From contig JBEIGE010000017.1 of the NCBI GenBank assembly GCA_040382055.1, positions 1 to 64,000 of the forward strand: a DNA stretch of 64,000 nucleotides, written 5' to 3'. Positions 34,288-43,772 of this stretch are shown here, piece after piece. The stretch comes from JBEIGE01 sp040382055. GTDB taxonomy: Bacteria > Pseudomonadota > Gammaproteobacteria > Burkholderiales > Burkholderiaceae_C. Made by a program: the position numbers and the translations under genes. Below the pieces are notes generated by a model. That model was given only the letters and a program-made list of their open reading frames with translations, ran no database searches and was not told the DNA's origin. Position 1 is the first letter of the stretch; each line of letters starts with the position of its first letter.

Positions 34288-35724
34288 CTAAGCGATCAGG
34301 GGAAGACCTGAGGGCTGATGGTTCGCTTGAACCTCCGCCCTGCTTGCCACACAGGCCAATGCATTGCGCCGGCCGATACCTTGGTAGGCAATGCCCAGGT
34401 CTTGCAGCAGTTGCGGGTCAAACAGGTTGCGTCCATCAATGATGCAGGGCTGACGCAACTGTTGCTTGATCGCCTCAAAGTCCGGATTGTGAAAATGCTT
34501 CCATTCCGTAACAACCACGAGCGCGTTGCAGTTGTGCAGTGCAGCCATGGCATCCTCATAAAACCTCACCCTTGAGAACCCATCCTCAAGATCTGCCAGA
34601 TCTTCTGCCAGTAGCTGTTTGGCTGCGTGAAGTGCAATGGGGTCATGAACTTGAACTTCAGCACCACGCTCAATGAGTTGGCGTATCAGCAAGCGGCTCG
34701 GGGCTTCTCGCATGTCATCGGTCTGGGGCTTGAACGCAAGTCCCCAAATCGCAAAGCAATGGCCTTGCAGGTTTTCGCCGAAACGCTCTGTAATGCGTCG
34801 AATGAGCAGCTGACGCTGCACCTGGTTAACCCGCTCCGTAGCCTGGACGATTTCCATGGAAGTGCCATTGCGCTGCGCGGTTTGAATCAGTGCGCGCGTA
34901 TCCTTGGGAAAGCAGCTGCCGCCATAGCCGGTGCCGGCATAAAGAAAACTCGGTCCAATGCGACTGTCGCTACCGATACCACGTCGAATCGCATCGACAT
35001 CGGCGTTGACTTCATCTGCCAGGTTGGCAATTTCATTCATGAAAGAAATCCGGGTGGCCAGCATGGCATTGGCCGCGTACTTGGTCAGTTCGGCGCTGCG
35101 AACGTCCATCCATACGGTACGTTCATGGTGACGGTTTAAGGACGCATAGAGACGCGACATCGACGTGCGCGCCATCTCACCCACATTCCCCTGACCAACA
35201 CCGATCACAATCCTGTCCGGTCGCATGAAATCCTCGATGGCATCACCTTCCTTGAGAAACTCGGGGTTTGAAACCACGGCGAAGGGCAAATCAGTAACGT
35301 CCCTGAGCATCAACTCCAGGCGAATGGCTGCTTCCACTGCATCGGCCGTACCCACCGGAACAGTACTCTTGTTGACCACCACCATAGGCCGGGTCATCAG
35401 TTTTCCGATCTTGCTGGCCACATTCAGAACGTGTTCAAGATCGGCCGAACCATCTTCCTTGGGTGGAGTTCCCACTGCAATAAACAGAATTTCTGCCTGC
35501 TCCAGCGTGTCCTGGAAACTGAGACTGAAATGCAGACGCTGGGCCTGGGTGTTGCGTTGAATCAGGGCTTCAAGTCCTGGCTCATAAATTGGAGAAAAAC
35601 CTGAAAGCAGCAGCGAAATACGCTTTGAGTCCGAGTCCATGCAGATCACATCATGCCCAAGTTCTGCAAGACACGCTGCGGTGACCAAGCCAACATAACC
35701 TGCACCGATGACTGAAACTTTCAT
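34288..35724 (-). CDS. ugd: UDP-glucose 6-dehydrogenase
   Basis: The 478-residue enzyme oxidises UDP-glucose twice to UDP-glucuronate using NAD. It has the N-terminal dinucleotide site VIGAGYVGLVTAACLAELGH. The catalytic cysteine is in GYGGSCFPKDTRAL, with VVSNPEFLKEG and WGLAFKPQTDDMREAPS also present. It appears to be a single gene with three phased PhoB half-sites 55 bases upstream. Under that control it would supply UDP-glucuronate for glucuronosyl lipids rather than only for capsule or LPS; this is inference. Confidence 0.96.
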   Translation of the reverse strand: MKVSVIGAGYVGLVTAACLAELGHDVICMDSDSKRISLLLSGFSPIYEPGLEALIQRNTQAQRLHFSLSFQDTLEQAEILFIAVGTPPKEDGSADLEHVLNVASKIGKLMTRPMVVVNKSTVPVGTADAVEAAIRLELMLRDVTDLPFAVVSNPEFLKEGDAIEDFMRPDRIVIGVGQGNVGEMARTSMSRLYASLNRHHERTVWMDVRSAELTKYAANAMLATRISFMNEIANLADEVNADVDAIRRGIGSDSRIGPSFLYAGTGYGGSCFPKDTRALIQTAQRNGTSMEIVQATERVNQVQRQLLIRRITERFGENLQGHCFAIWGLAFKPQTDDMREAPSRLLIRQLIERGAEVQVHDPIALHAAKQLLAEDLADLEDGFSRVRFYEDAMAALHNCNALVVVTEWKHFHNPDFEAIKQQLRQPCIIDGRNLFDPQLLQDLGIAYQGIGRRNALACVASRAEVQANHQPSGLPLIA

Positions 35725-35779
35725 AAATGCCTTTCGTGTAAAAACTCAGGGCATCATGAAATTTTTGTGTATCGATATG

Positions 35780-35808
35780 GTGTCAGTTGTGTGAAATTAT
35801 GATGACAG
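35780..35808 (-). promoter_or_regulatory. Three phased PhoB half-sites before ugd
   Basis: On the minus strand: CTGTCAT (perfect), 4 bases, ATTTCAC, 4 bases, CTGACAC (5/7). The 11-bp phasing is exact. The array ends 55 bases before the ugd ATG, close to the spacing at pstS (56). Confidence 0.6.
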
Positions 35809-35887
35809 TCTGATTGGATGAGGCTACGAAACGGTGGTCCAGGCTCTTGGCCAAACGCATGCAATAAGTTCCCGTACTCCCTATCTG

Positions 35888-37267
35888 TCAGACCAATGAA
35901 GATTTGCCAGACGGCTCCATAGTTGCCAAATACGCCAGCACGCCCTGACCGGCTTTGCGTCCACTGGCCATACAGGCCGTGAGCAGGTAGCCACCGGTTG
36001 GGGCTTCCCAGTCCAGCATTTCACCGGCGCAGAACACACCGGGCAAGGCATCGAGCATCAGGTCGGCGTTGAGGACCTCGAACAACACACCGCCTGCGGT
36101 GCTGATGGCTTCGTCCATGGGACGCGCTGCCACCAGCTGCAGGGGTAAGGCCTTGATGGCGGCTGCAAGCTTTTGGGGTGATTGCAAATCGGTGCGGCTC
36201 AAGATTTCATGCAACACAGCGGCCTTGATGCCCTCAATTTTCAGCCGGCTCTTCAAGTGGTTGCTCAGCGATCTTGAGCCCCGCGGGTGCGCCACCTCGG
36301 CAAGAACCTTATCAGCAGCCATATCTGGCAGCAGGTCCAGCGTCAAGGTGGCAAAACCGCGCTGAGTAATCTCATCGCGCAACAGGCTGGAGGCGGCGTA
36401 GATCAGGCTGCCCTCAACGCCGGTGGCCGTGGCTACAAATTCACCCTTGCGCTGGAACTCCCGGCCAGCAGCGCTAGCACAAGAAATGGCCACCGATTTG
36501 AAGGGTTGCCCGGCAAACCGGCTGGCAAAGTAGTCGCTCCATCCCGTTAGCGCAGGCTTAGGCACCACTTGAATTGGCAACGTTTGATGTGCCGCTGGTT
36601 CGGCCAAGGCGTGTTCCGGTCTGGGGTGCGAAGCCACATCAAAGCCACAGTTGGAGGGCAGCAAGGGGGCTACCGCCACGCCACGCGCCGCCAGTAAAGG
36701 CACCCACGCTCCATTGCTGCCCAAACGCGCCCAGCTGCCACCGCCCAGTGCCAATACCAGCGCATCACATGCAAACTGCTGCTCGCCTTCCGGCGTCTCA
36801 AAACGCAAGGCCTCGCCACCCTGGACCCAACCCAGCCACCGGTGGCGCATATGAAACTCAACACCTACGCCTTTGCCCTCTGGGCCACCAGGACGTCGCA
36901 GCCGCTGCAGCCAGGCACGCAGCAAGGGCGCAGCTTTCATGTCTTTAGGAAAAACCCGCCCGGAACTGCCGACAAATGTTTCAATACCCAGACCTGCAGC
37001 CCATACCCGCAAATCAGTCGCGTTAAAGCACTCGAGCAGGGCTTCAATGCGGGCCCGGCGTTCGCCATAACGTTCGGCAAAGCGGTCTGCAGGTTCAGCA
37101 TGCGTCAGGTTCAAGCCGCCCTTGCCTGCCAGTAAAAACTTGCGCCCCACCGTGGGCATGGCGTCAAACAAATGCACAGCCACGCCTGCAGCAGACATTA
37201 CTTCTGCAGCCATCAGGCCCGCCGGGCCACCACCAATAACGGCTACGCGCACACGCTCGGTGGTCAT
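35888..37267 (-). CDS. FAD-dependent oxidoreductase, HI0933/YhiN-like flavoprotein
   Basis: The 459-residue flavoprotein (TIGR03862-like) begins VAVIGGGPAGLMAAEVMSAAG (FAD-binding GxGxxG). It then has GRKFLLAGKGGLNLTHAE and VLALGGGSWARLGSNG. The end carries AISTAGGVLFEVLN and a CAGEMLDWEAPTGGYLLTACMASG segment, matching the family's second flavin motif. The physiological reaction is unknown. Its ATG overlaps the addA stop as ATGA, so it is the third gene of the addB-addA operon. Confidence 0.92.
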   Translation of the reverse strand: MTTERVRVAVIGGGPAGLMAAEVMSAAGVAVHLFDAMPTVGRKFLLAGKGGLNLTHAEPADRFAERYGERRARIEALLECFNATDLRVWAAGLGIETFVGSSGRVFPKDMKAAPLLRAWLQRLRRPGGPEGKGVGVEFHMRHRWLGWVQGGEALRFETPEGEQQFACDALVLALGGGSWARLGSNGAWVPLLAARGVAVAPLLPSNCGFDVASHPRPEHALAEPAAHQTLPIQVVPKPALTGWSDYFASRFAGQPFKSVAISCASAAGREFQRKGEFVATATGVEGSLIYAASSLLRDEITQRGFATLTLDLLPDMAADKVLAEVAHPRGSRSLSNHLKSRLKIEGIKAAVLHEILSRTDLQSPQKLAAAIKALPLQLVAARPMDEAISTAGGVLFEVLNADLMLDALPGVFCAGEMLDWEAPTGGYLLTACMASGRKAGQGVLAYLATMEPSGKSSLV

Positions 37268-40200
37268 TGCTGGGGTTCAAGTTCTATCATCAGGCCATGG
37301 GCCGTGAGAAACGCCGCACGTACTGTAGCGTCAGGGTAAAGTTGCTGCACCGCATCTCGGTAGTGGGTGAGTTGCGCCATCAGTTCGGGCTGGTTCTGTG
37401 GGGCGTAGGTCATCTTGTAGTCAAGAACCCACCATTCGCCCTCATGCCCAGCATCCCGGCGCTGAACCAGGCGGTCCAGTCGCAAGGGCTCGCCCTGATA
37501 CATCAGCTCGACTTCTACCCCCTGCCAACTCACCACACGCGTATCCCATGCCCAGGAACCCTGTCCGCCCAGAATGCTTTGTGCCATGTCTGAGGCCAGT
37601 GCCCCTTGCTCAGCGCTGAGCAAAAACTCCTGGATAACAGCCGCTGTATTGTTGGGCGATACACCGCCCCACTCCAGCAGACGGTGCATGGCCAGTCCGA
37701 TGCGTGCAACTGTGTCATCGCCCTCGCGCACTTCTTCCAGAATCTCATGCGCTTCATTATTTGTAGCAGGTAACTTATGATTTTCAGGGATCACTGGCAA
37801 TTCTTTCAAATGAATCAATTCTGGCGAGGGTGGTTCAACAGCATCCATCAACACCGTGTTGGCCACCTCAGGGAGGATTGGTTGATGGGCTTGAGCCAAG
37901 TCAAACAAGCGCTGCCACCAGCTGCCCGTCGAATTTCGGTGTGGCTCTATGCTTGAGATCACCAAGGTAGTTCGGGCGCGTGTAAGGGCCACATACAGGG
38001 AATTGAGCTCCTCGCGGCTTCGCTCCTGGTGTTCGGCCTGCAGCTCGGTCTGGGCGCAAAACGGCGGCTGGCTTTCACTGGTCAAAAACACAAACTTCTG
38101 CGGCCAGGCCGCGTGAGCGGGCCAATCCACCAGCACCGTCATGGTCGGTGTGTTTCGTTCAGGGCTGTCGCTGTCCAGCAGCAACACGGTCTGGGCTTCC
38201 AGGCCCTTGGCACCATGCACCGTGAGCAGGCGCAAGGCGTGGGGATCAACAGCCGCTGGTGCCTTGACACCACCGGCTTTGAGGGCCCGCACAAACGCAT
38301 AGGGCGTGGCGTAGCGGCCCCCGCCGTTTTGCAGGGAAACCTCCAGCAGCGCGGTGAGATTGCGCACCACCGTATCCCGGTTGTAGGTGGGTGCGGCAAC
38401 GGCAAATCGGGCCAAAACATCCCCGTCGGTATAAATGGCCCGCAGCGCATCAAAGGGCGGGAGTTGATCCAGCCAGCGTTTCCACCTTGACAAAGTGACC
38501 CCAACCCCTCGCCCATCATGGGTTAGCAGCTCTTGATTTTGTAGCAAATCGAACCAGCTTGACGTTTGCGCCGCATCAGCCTGCTCGGCTTGCGCCTGGC
38601 GCAACTGCAAGGCAAGATGAACCAGTTCTGCATCACCCACGCCAAACAACGGCGACTTCAACACCCGCGCCAGCGACAAGTCATGCTGGGGCGACACCAG
38701 AACATCCAGCAGCGCGGTCAGGTCTTGGACTTCGCAGCAGTCCATCAGCTCGGTTTTTTCACCAATCTGGGCGGCAATGCCAAGCTTGCGCAGCTCGAGC
38801 TGAAGCGGAATCAAACCCACGCGCTGGCGCGACAGCACCATCAGGTCCTTGGGCTGCAACTGCGTTGTTTCAGATCGCTGGCTTAAAGCCAGGTGTTGCG
38901 CCAGCCACTGAGCGGCTTGGCGTGCTTCCAAGGTTCTCAGGGTATCTTCGGGCAACTCTCGTGGCGTGACCAGGCTGTCGCGCCATGGCAGTTCCGTAGG
39001 AAGCTCGTTGGGAAGCAAGTCAACGGTATTGCTTCTGGGAGGGTGTCGAGAAATCTGGGGCAAGCGCCAAATCTGCCCTTCCTGATCAGAGCTGCTGGTG
39101 TGCAGCCTGAAACCGGTATAGCCGTCCTGCACCGCCGCCTGCGTCATCACGGTGTTGACCGCACCGAGCACCTGGCGCGCATTTCGCCGGGTGTGGTCGC
39201 AGCTCAATACCGCACCGCCAAGCGCATCAACCATAAATTTTTTGGCGGCCATAAACACCTGGGGCTCGGCACGACGGAACCGATAGATGCTTTGTTTGGG
39301 GTCGCCCACCAAAAATACACAGGGCGTCCGACCGCCCGAGCCTGCATAAGCGCTCAGCCAGGCGCTCAGGGCTTGCCACTGCAGAGGGTTGGTGTCCTGA
39401 AATTCGTCGATCAACAACTGGCTCACGCGGGCGTCCAGACGTTCCTGAACCCAGCCGCTGAGCACCGGGTCGCTCAACAGCACAAAGGCTGCCCGCTCCA
39501 CGTCGTTCATGTCAACCCAGCCACGCGCCCGCTTGAGTGCTGCAAACTCTTGCAGCAGAACACGTGTCAGGCGAGTCATGCGCTGCTGGAAATCCCAGGC
39601 GCGGTGTTGATGGCGGGCAGCCACCACCTTGAGCGCCAGGTCCTGGGCGGCTCGAACATGCACAAGACCGACGATTTTTTCACTGAATTTACGCGGTTCG
39701 TTGACCAGATTCAGCAGGACCTTCAGTATCTTGTTGACATCCTGGGCGCTCAGCGCCATTTCCAGATCGGTGCCCGCAGCCGAAAACGACTTTGCACTGG
39801 CCTGACCCAGCGCCCTGGCAGCGTCTTGCATGATTTTCCAGCGCTGTGGTGTGGCGGAAAAAAAATCATCGGGTGCAGCTAAACCGGCAAAGTCGGTGTC
39901 GAACTCGTCAAACCGCTTGACAGACCTGACGACAACACCCTGGGCGTCTGCCAATGAAAACTCGACATGCTTGTCCAGCGCAGTAGCCAGGGCTTTTTCG
40001 GTTTGTGAGCGGCCCCAGTCAAATACCAGGGCCTCGAAGTCGGCCTTGCTTTGTGCGTCACGCATCAGGGCCGCATAAAAAAGCGGCCACAGGGCGGCTT
40101 TGGCGGGTTTGTCGTCTTCCAGTAATTCGTAATCCACCGGTAACTGCAATTGCTGCAACACCCCGATGGGCGCGCTGCGTAGCAGGGCTGCGAACCAGCC

Positions 40201-40608
40201 GTGAAAGGTGCGTATTTGGACCGGGCGAGCCTGATCCAAAGTGGTTTGATACAGTTTTGATAGCTGGAGTATCAATTCCGGCAAGGGTTTTTTGGCATTT
40301 TTATCGTTAATTCCTCGAGCAAGCAGTTGTTTGGCAAGGGTCTGCTCATCGGCCGTTGAAAACTCATACAGCCACTGGTTGAGCCGCTCGCGCATTTCCC
40401 CGGCAGCCTTTTTGGTAAACGTAATAGCCAGGATTTCATGCGCGGGCACGCCGTCAAGCAGGGCGCGCACCATTCGTGACACCAGCATCCAGGTTTTGCC
40501 AGCTCCAGCGCAGGCCTCTACGGCCACTGGACGCTGCGGATCGCAAGCAATGGCATAAAAAGCCTCGGAACTGATCGGCTGATCGTTGTGCTCGTATGCC
40601 GCTGTCAT
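37264..40608 (-). CDS. addA: AddA-type helicase-nuclease (UvrD/RecB superfamily)
   Basis: The 1114-residue subunit of a double-strand-break resection enzyme has Walker A EACAGAGKTWMLVSRM near residue 35 and ITFTKKAAGEMRERL. Walker B is in LLIDEFQDTNPLQW, followed by LVGDPKQSIYRFRRAEP; late helicase motifs are VHGAKGLE and YVALTRAR. A C-terminal RecB-type nuclease has LRLDRLV and WWVLDYKM. The ATG at 40608 overlaps the addB stop (ATGA); an 18-codon extension inside addB is rejected. With AddB it would replace RecBCD. Confidence 0.94.
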   Translation of the reverse strand: MTAAYEHNDQPISSEAFYAIACDPQRPVAVEACAGAGKTWMLVSRMVRALLDGVPAHEILAITFTKKAAGEMRERLNQWLYEFSTADEQTLAKQLLARGINDKNAKKPLPELILQLSKLYQTTLDQARPVQIRTFHGWFAALLRSAPIGVLQQLQLPVDYELLEDDKPAKAALWPLFYAALMRDAQSKADFEALVFDWGRSQTEKALATALDKHVEFSLADAQGVVVRSVKRFDEFDTDFAGLAAPDDFFSATPQRWKIMQDAARALGQASAKSFSAAGTDLEMALSAQDVNKILKVLLNLVNEPRKFSEKIVGLVHVRAAQDLALKVVAARHQHRAWDFQQRMTRLTRVLLQEFAALKRARGWVDMNDVERAAFVLLSDPVLSGWVQERLDARVSQLLIDEFQDTNPLQWQALSAWLSAYAGSGGRTPCVFLVGDPKQSIYRFRRAEPQVFMAAKKFMVDALGGAVLSCDHTRRNARQVLGAVNTVMTQAAVQDGYTGFRLHTSSSDQEGQIWRLPQISRHPPRSNTVDLLPNELPTELPWRDSLVTPRELPEDTLRTLEARQAAQWLAQHLALSQRSETTQLQPKDLMVLSRQRVGLIPLQLELRKLGIAAQIGEKTELMDCCEVQDLTALLDVLVSPQHDLSLARVLKSPLFGVGDAELVHLALQLRQAQAEQADAAQTSSWFDLLQNQELLTHDGRGVGVTLSRWKRWLDQLPPFDALRAIYTDGDVLARFAVAAPTYNRDTVVRNLTALLEVSLQNGGGRYATPYAFVRALKAGGVKAPAAVDPHALRLLTVHGAKGLEAQTVLLLDSDSPERNTPTMTVLVDWPAHAAWPQKFVFLTSESQPPFCAQTELQAEHQERSREELNSLYVALTRARTTLVISSIEPHRNSTGSWWQRLFDLAQAHQPILPEVANTVLMDAVEPPSPELIHLKELPVIPENHKLPATNNEAHEILEEVREGDDTVARIGLAMHRLLEWGGVSPNNTAAVIQEFLLSAEQGALASDMAQSILGGQGSWAWDTRVVSWQGVEVELMYQGEPLRLDRLVQRRDAGHEGEWWVLDYKMTYAPQNQPELMAQLTHYRDAVQQLYPDATVRAAFLTAHGLMIELEPQQ

Positions 40609-43202
40609 GGCGAGCTCCAGAAATCTTTGCGGCACAAACCGCGCGCCGCACAAAATTCGCACGACTTGCCTTCGCCCAGAGCCGGCATGACCGCACCGCT
40701 GGCAATCTGCGCCATATCGCTTTGAATGCCAGCCAACAGTTGATCACGCAAGGCCGTGACCTCAGCTTGTGCGTAGCTTTTGCTTGCATCTTTGGTTTTT
40801 CTATCCTCGGTCACGCTGATATAGGCGGTAGATACGGTGTCATCGGGTAGCAGTGCCGCGTAAAAAGCCAGTTGTGTGTCTTCGTTTTCCGGTTTGATGC
40901 GCTGAGCCGTCACCACGCGCGACTCGGTTTTGTAATCCATCACCCAAGGCGAGCCATCTGGCAGCCGGTCAATCCTGTCAATCTTGCCCACCAGTGAAAT
41001 TTGCCCTAACGGTGTTTGCTTCCAGGTTTCTGCCTCGACAAATATGGCTCCGCTGCCTTCATGCTCGGCCAGCCAGTGCAGGTAACCGGCCCGCACCCGT
41101 GGCCACGTAGCCGCGAAGGGTAGAAAATCTGCACCGCTGAGTCCCAGTGCCACGGTGGCCTGATTGGCCGCTGCATTGATCATGGTCAACCGCTGTCCGG
41201 CATCGCTGTAAGGCGCTTTTTTCAACTGGTCATGAAACTCTTTGAGGACGGCATGCAGCCAATTGCCAAAGTCCCGCTTGTCGGTTTGTGTTTCAAGCTC
41301 GTCAGCAGCTTGTAGTTTGAGCTGTCGCAAAGCAAAAAACCGGTACGGGCAGCGCCGAAGGTCTTCGTAAGCAGTGCTGGACAGGGTCTTGAGCGGCAGC
41401 GTATTGCCCTGGGGCAAGGGTTTGGCACCGGGTATGGCCACTAAGGCACGCGAGCCTCGCGGGTCGGGCGACAAAGCCAGTTGATGTTGGCTTTGCAAGC
41501 GCTGCACAAAGCCACTGGCTGCAAGGGTCTCGCCGCCCTCACTGCTGCGCCACAGAATGTCAACGTGTGGAAACTTCAGCAGGTAATTCCAGGCACGTTG
41601 ATGGGCCAGTGTCAATTCTTCACGACCTGGCAGACCCAGCAAGGTGCGTTGTTGGGGTGTCCAAATGCCCACAGGTTCGGGGGATGTCGCCAGGCGAACC
41701 TCGTCACAACCCGGCATGACCACAGCCGCCAGTGAGCGACCCAAAAGTTGGCTCAGGGGAAGAATAATCACCTGAACTGTGGCATCTGCCATGGATGAGA
41801 ATCTTTGGCCCTCCAGGGCCTCATTAACCCAGGAGGTGAAGTCACCCTGGCTCATTCGCAAAGCCACATCTTCAAACTCAAGTTCGCTGCCGGGTTGAAG
41901 TCGCAAGGTATCAAGTACCTGCTGACCTGCCGGGTCTTGCGAAAGAACCGGCCACAGCCCTGCAGTACTCAGGGCCATTCGCAGGTCGTCAATCCATGCC
42001 TTGAGTTTGCGGTCTGCCTTGAGGCTGTCGCGCAAGTCTTGTACCTGATCATGGATGGCCTCGTGGCCCGGTATGGCGCTCCAGTCGCGCTGGCCCAAGT
42101 GGCGCGCAGAGACTTCCAGCGCTCTAACTGTGGATGTATCAAAAGCGGGAGCGTTCTTGATGAAATCCAGCACAGCGTCCATCGAGGCGTTCCAGGCACA
42201 CGCTCGCAGCAAGTTCATCACCAGGGCCGCCGATCGGGTAGTGGAAAGCTTCCAGCCAGTCTCATCAAGCACTATCACTCCCTGTTGTGTCAACAGCGCA
42301 TGCACCTGACGCGTCAAAAACCGGTCCTGGGCTACCAGAGCCACAGGTGTTCGCCCTGCCCGCAGGTGGTTAATCACACAAGCTGCCGCCATTTGAGCCT
42401 CGTCACTCACATCGCTTGCGCGGTACAAGGCCATACTGGGGCGTGTTGGCGATTGGGCAGATTCAGGCGATCTAACCAGACTCACCGGATCATCCGGCAT
42501 GGGTGTCAGATCCGCTACCAGGCTCAAGTCCAGGGGTAACACCATGACATGATCCGGCCGTTGTTTGAGCAACTGCCGCGTGATGGGCTCGGTCTGAAAG
42601 CCTTCCAGTACTACCAGCAAACCCGGCTGAGCTTTGAGCACAGCGTCAGTGGCATAACTGGAGCTGGCAGCCCAAGCCAAAGCGATGCGGGCGATGGCAG
42701 ACTCAAGAGCGACCATCGGTGCATCCATGCCGGCGGACAGGGTCAGGCCGGTCTCATGGCCCCACGTCAGGCGCTCTTGGGGCGGCACAGCCGCGGCCAA
42801 GCGGGCCAGGCTCCACGCGGCCTGCATGAGACGGCCTGCCAACAAAGTGGCCTGATCGGCCAGGCCTGCCCGTCTGAGCAACGATGCTGCTGTCAGTACG
42901 TCGCGTGCCGCATCCAGATGAATGTCTTGCGGTGCTGGCACAAAACCCGCAAGGCTGCGACTCCAGTTCATCGAAGTTTGAAAGTGAGGGAGAAACAGAG
43001 TCGGCGCATGAAGGCTTGGTTGTGCAGCCGAGTCATGACTACGCAGCCATGCATTGCGGGCTTGGCGCATCAACTGTGCATAAGGTACCAACACCACCAG
43101 GTCAGACGGATGAACCCTACGGCGTTGCATCTCCTGCCGGATCTTTCGTGTCGTTTGATCCCAGGCCCTTACCACGTGATGATTTATTGCTATTTCATCC
43201 AT
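40605..43202 (-). CDS. addB: AddB-type PD-(D/E)XK nuclease with FeS cluster
   Basis: The 865-residue partner of AddA has a helicase-like N-terminal two thirds with no Walker A lysine motif visible, as expected for AddB. The C-terminal nuclease shows LVGKIDRIDRLPDGSPWVMDYKT (Asp and Lys of the D-ExK core). The iron-sulfur cluster cysteines are RRCPYRFF upstream and C-x2-C-x5-C in CEFCAARGLC at the end. It would process 5' strands at breaks. It is first in the operon, divergent from trxA; no strong Shine-Dalgarno is seen at the ATG. Confidence 0.92.
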   Translation of the reverse strand: MDEIAINHHVVRAWDQTTRKIRQEMQRRRVHPSDLVVLVPYAQLMRQARNAWLRSHDSAAQPSLHAPTLFLPHFQTSMNWSRSLAGFVPAPQDIHLDAARDVLTAASLLRRAGLADQATLLAGRLMQAAWSLARLAAAVPPQERLTWGHETGLTLSAGMDAPMVALESAIARIALAWAASSSYATDAVLKAQPGLLVVLEGFQTEPITRQLLKQRPDHVMVLPLDLSLVADLTPMPDDPVSLVRSPESAQSPTRPSMALYRASDVSDEAQMAAACVINHLRAGRTPVALVAQDRFLTRQVHALLTQQGVIVLDETGWKLSTTRSAALVMNLLRACAWNASMDAVLDFIKNAPAFDTSTVRALEVSARHLGQRDWSAIPGHEAIHDQVQDLRDSLKADRKLKAWIDDLRMALSTAGLWPVLSQDPAGQQVLDTLRLQPGSELEFEDVALRMSQGDFTSWVNEALEGQRFSSMADATVQVIILPLSQLLGRSLAAVVMPGCDEVRLATSPEPVGIWTPQQRTLLGLPGREELTLAHQRAWNYLLKFPHVDILWRSSEGGETLAASGFVQRLQSQHQLALSPDPRGSRALVAIPGAKPLPQGNTLPLKTLSSTAYEDLRRCPYRFFALRQLKLQAADELETQTDKRDFGNWLHAVLKEFHDQLKKAPYSDAGQRLTMINAAANQATVALGLSGADFLPFAATWPRVRAGYLHWLAEHEGSGAIFVEAETWKQTPLGQISLVGKIDRIDRLPDGSPWVMDYKTESRVVTAQRIKPENEDTQLAFYAALLPDDTVSTAYISVTEDRKTKDASKSYAQAEVTALRDQLLAGIQSDMAQIASGAVMPALGEGKSCEFCAARGLCRKDFWSSP

Positions 43203-43297
43203 AGCAAATTAGAAATCGACACAGGGGATTGGTTTCTGTCACAATTTCCCCACTTTACCTGTACCCAACACCCCAAGTACCCAAAAAGGACAATATC

Positions 43298-43630
43298 ATG
43301 GCCAGTGAACTCATCAAACACGTATCAGACGCAAGCTTTGAAGCTGACGTTCTCCAGTCTGCGCATCCCGTCCTGGTGGATTACTGGGCAGAGTGGTGCG
43401 GCCCGTGCAAAATGATCGCGCCTATTCTGGACGAGGTCTCTACCGCCTACGAGGGCAAGCTTCAGGTGGCCAAGATGAACGTTGATGAGAATCGTGATAT
43501 CCCCGCCAAGTTCGGCATTCGTGGCATTCCTACCCTGATGATTTTCAAGGACGGACAGCTTGCTGCTACCAAAGTGGGGGCCATGAGCAAATCACAACTC
43601 ACCGCCTTTATTGACCAACAACTGGCCTGA
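43298..43630 (+). CDS. trxA: Thioredoxin 1
   Basis: The 110-residue general disulfide reductase has the active site WAEWCGPCKMIAP, followed by VAKMNVDENRDIPAKFGIRGIPTLMIFKDG (cis-Pro loop). AAAAGGA lies nine bases before the ATG at 43298; the frame is open upstream without similarity. A terminator follows before rho, so the two genes are transcribed separately although they are neighbours in many proteobacteria. Confidence 0.98.
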   Translation: MASELIKHVSDASFEADVLQSAHPVLVDYWAEWCGPCKMIAPILDEVSTAYEGKLQVAKMNVDENRDIPAKFGIRGIPTLMIFKDGQLAATKVGAMSKSQLTAFIDQQLA

Positions 43631-43646
43631 TGCATAATTAGTCACC

Positions 43647-43676
43647 ACCCGGTCAGCCTTTGACCGGGTTAGTTTT
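43647..43676 (+). terminator. Rho-independent terminator after trxA
   Basis: ACCCGGTCA (43647-43655) pairs with TGACCGGGT (43661-43669) around GCCTT and is followed by a short T-run (TAGTTTT). Confidence 0.85.
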
Positions 43677-43772
43677 CAAAATGGCAGGATTTACCCATTC
43701 GCTGCCATACGTTCTCCCCCCCTTGATTTACCTACTTTTGATTTCAACTTTTTCCCCAACCGGGCTGTTTCC

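Noticed and set aside
38893..39882. 329-codon open frame antisense to addA
   Set aside because: addA helicase motifs run through the region on the other strand.
43230..43250. CTGTCAC half-site before trxA as a Pho box
   Set aside because: The second half-site is poor and no -10 follows at 10 bases.
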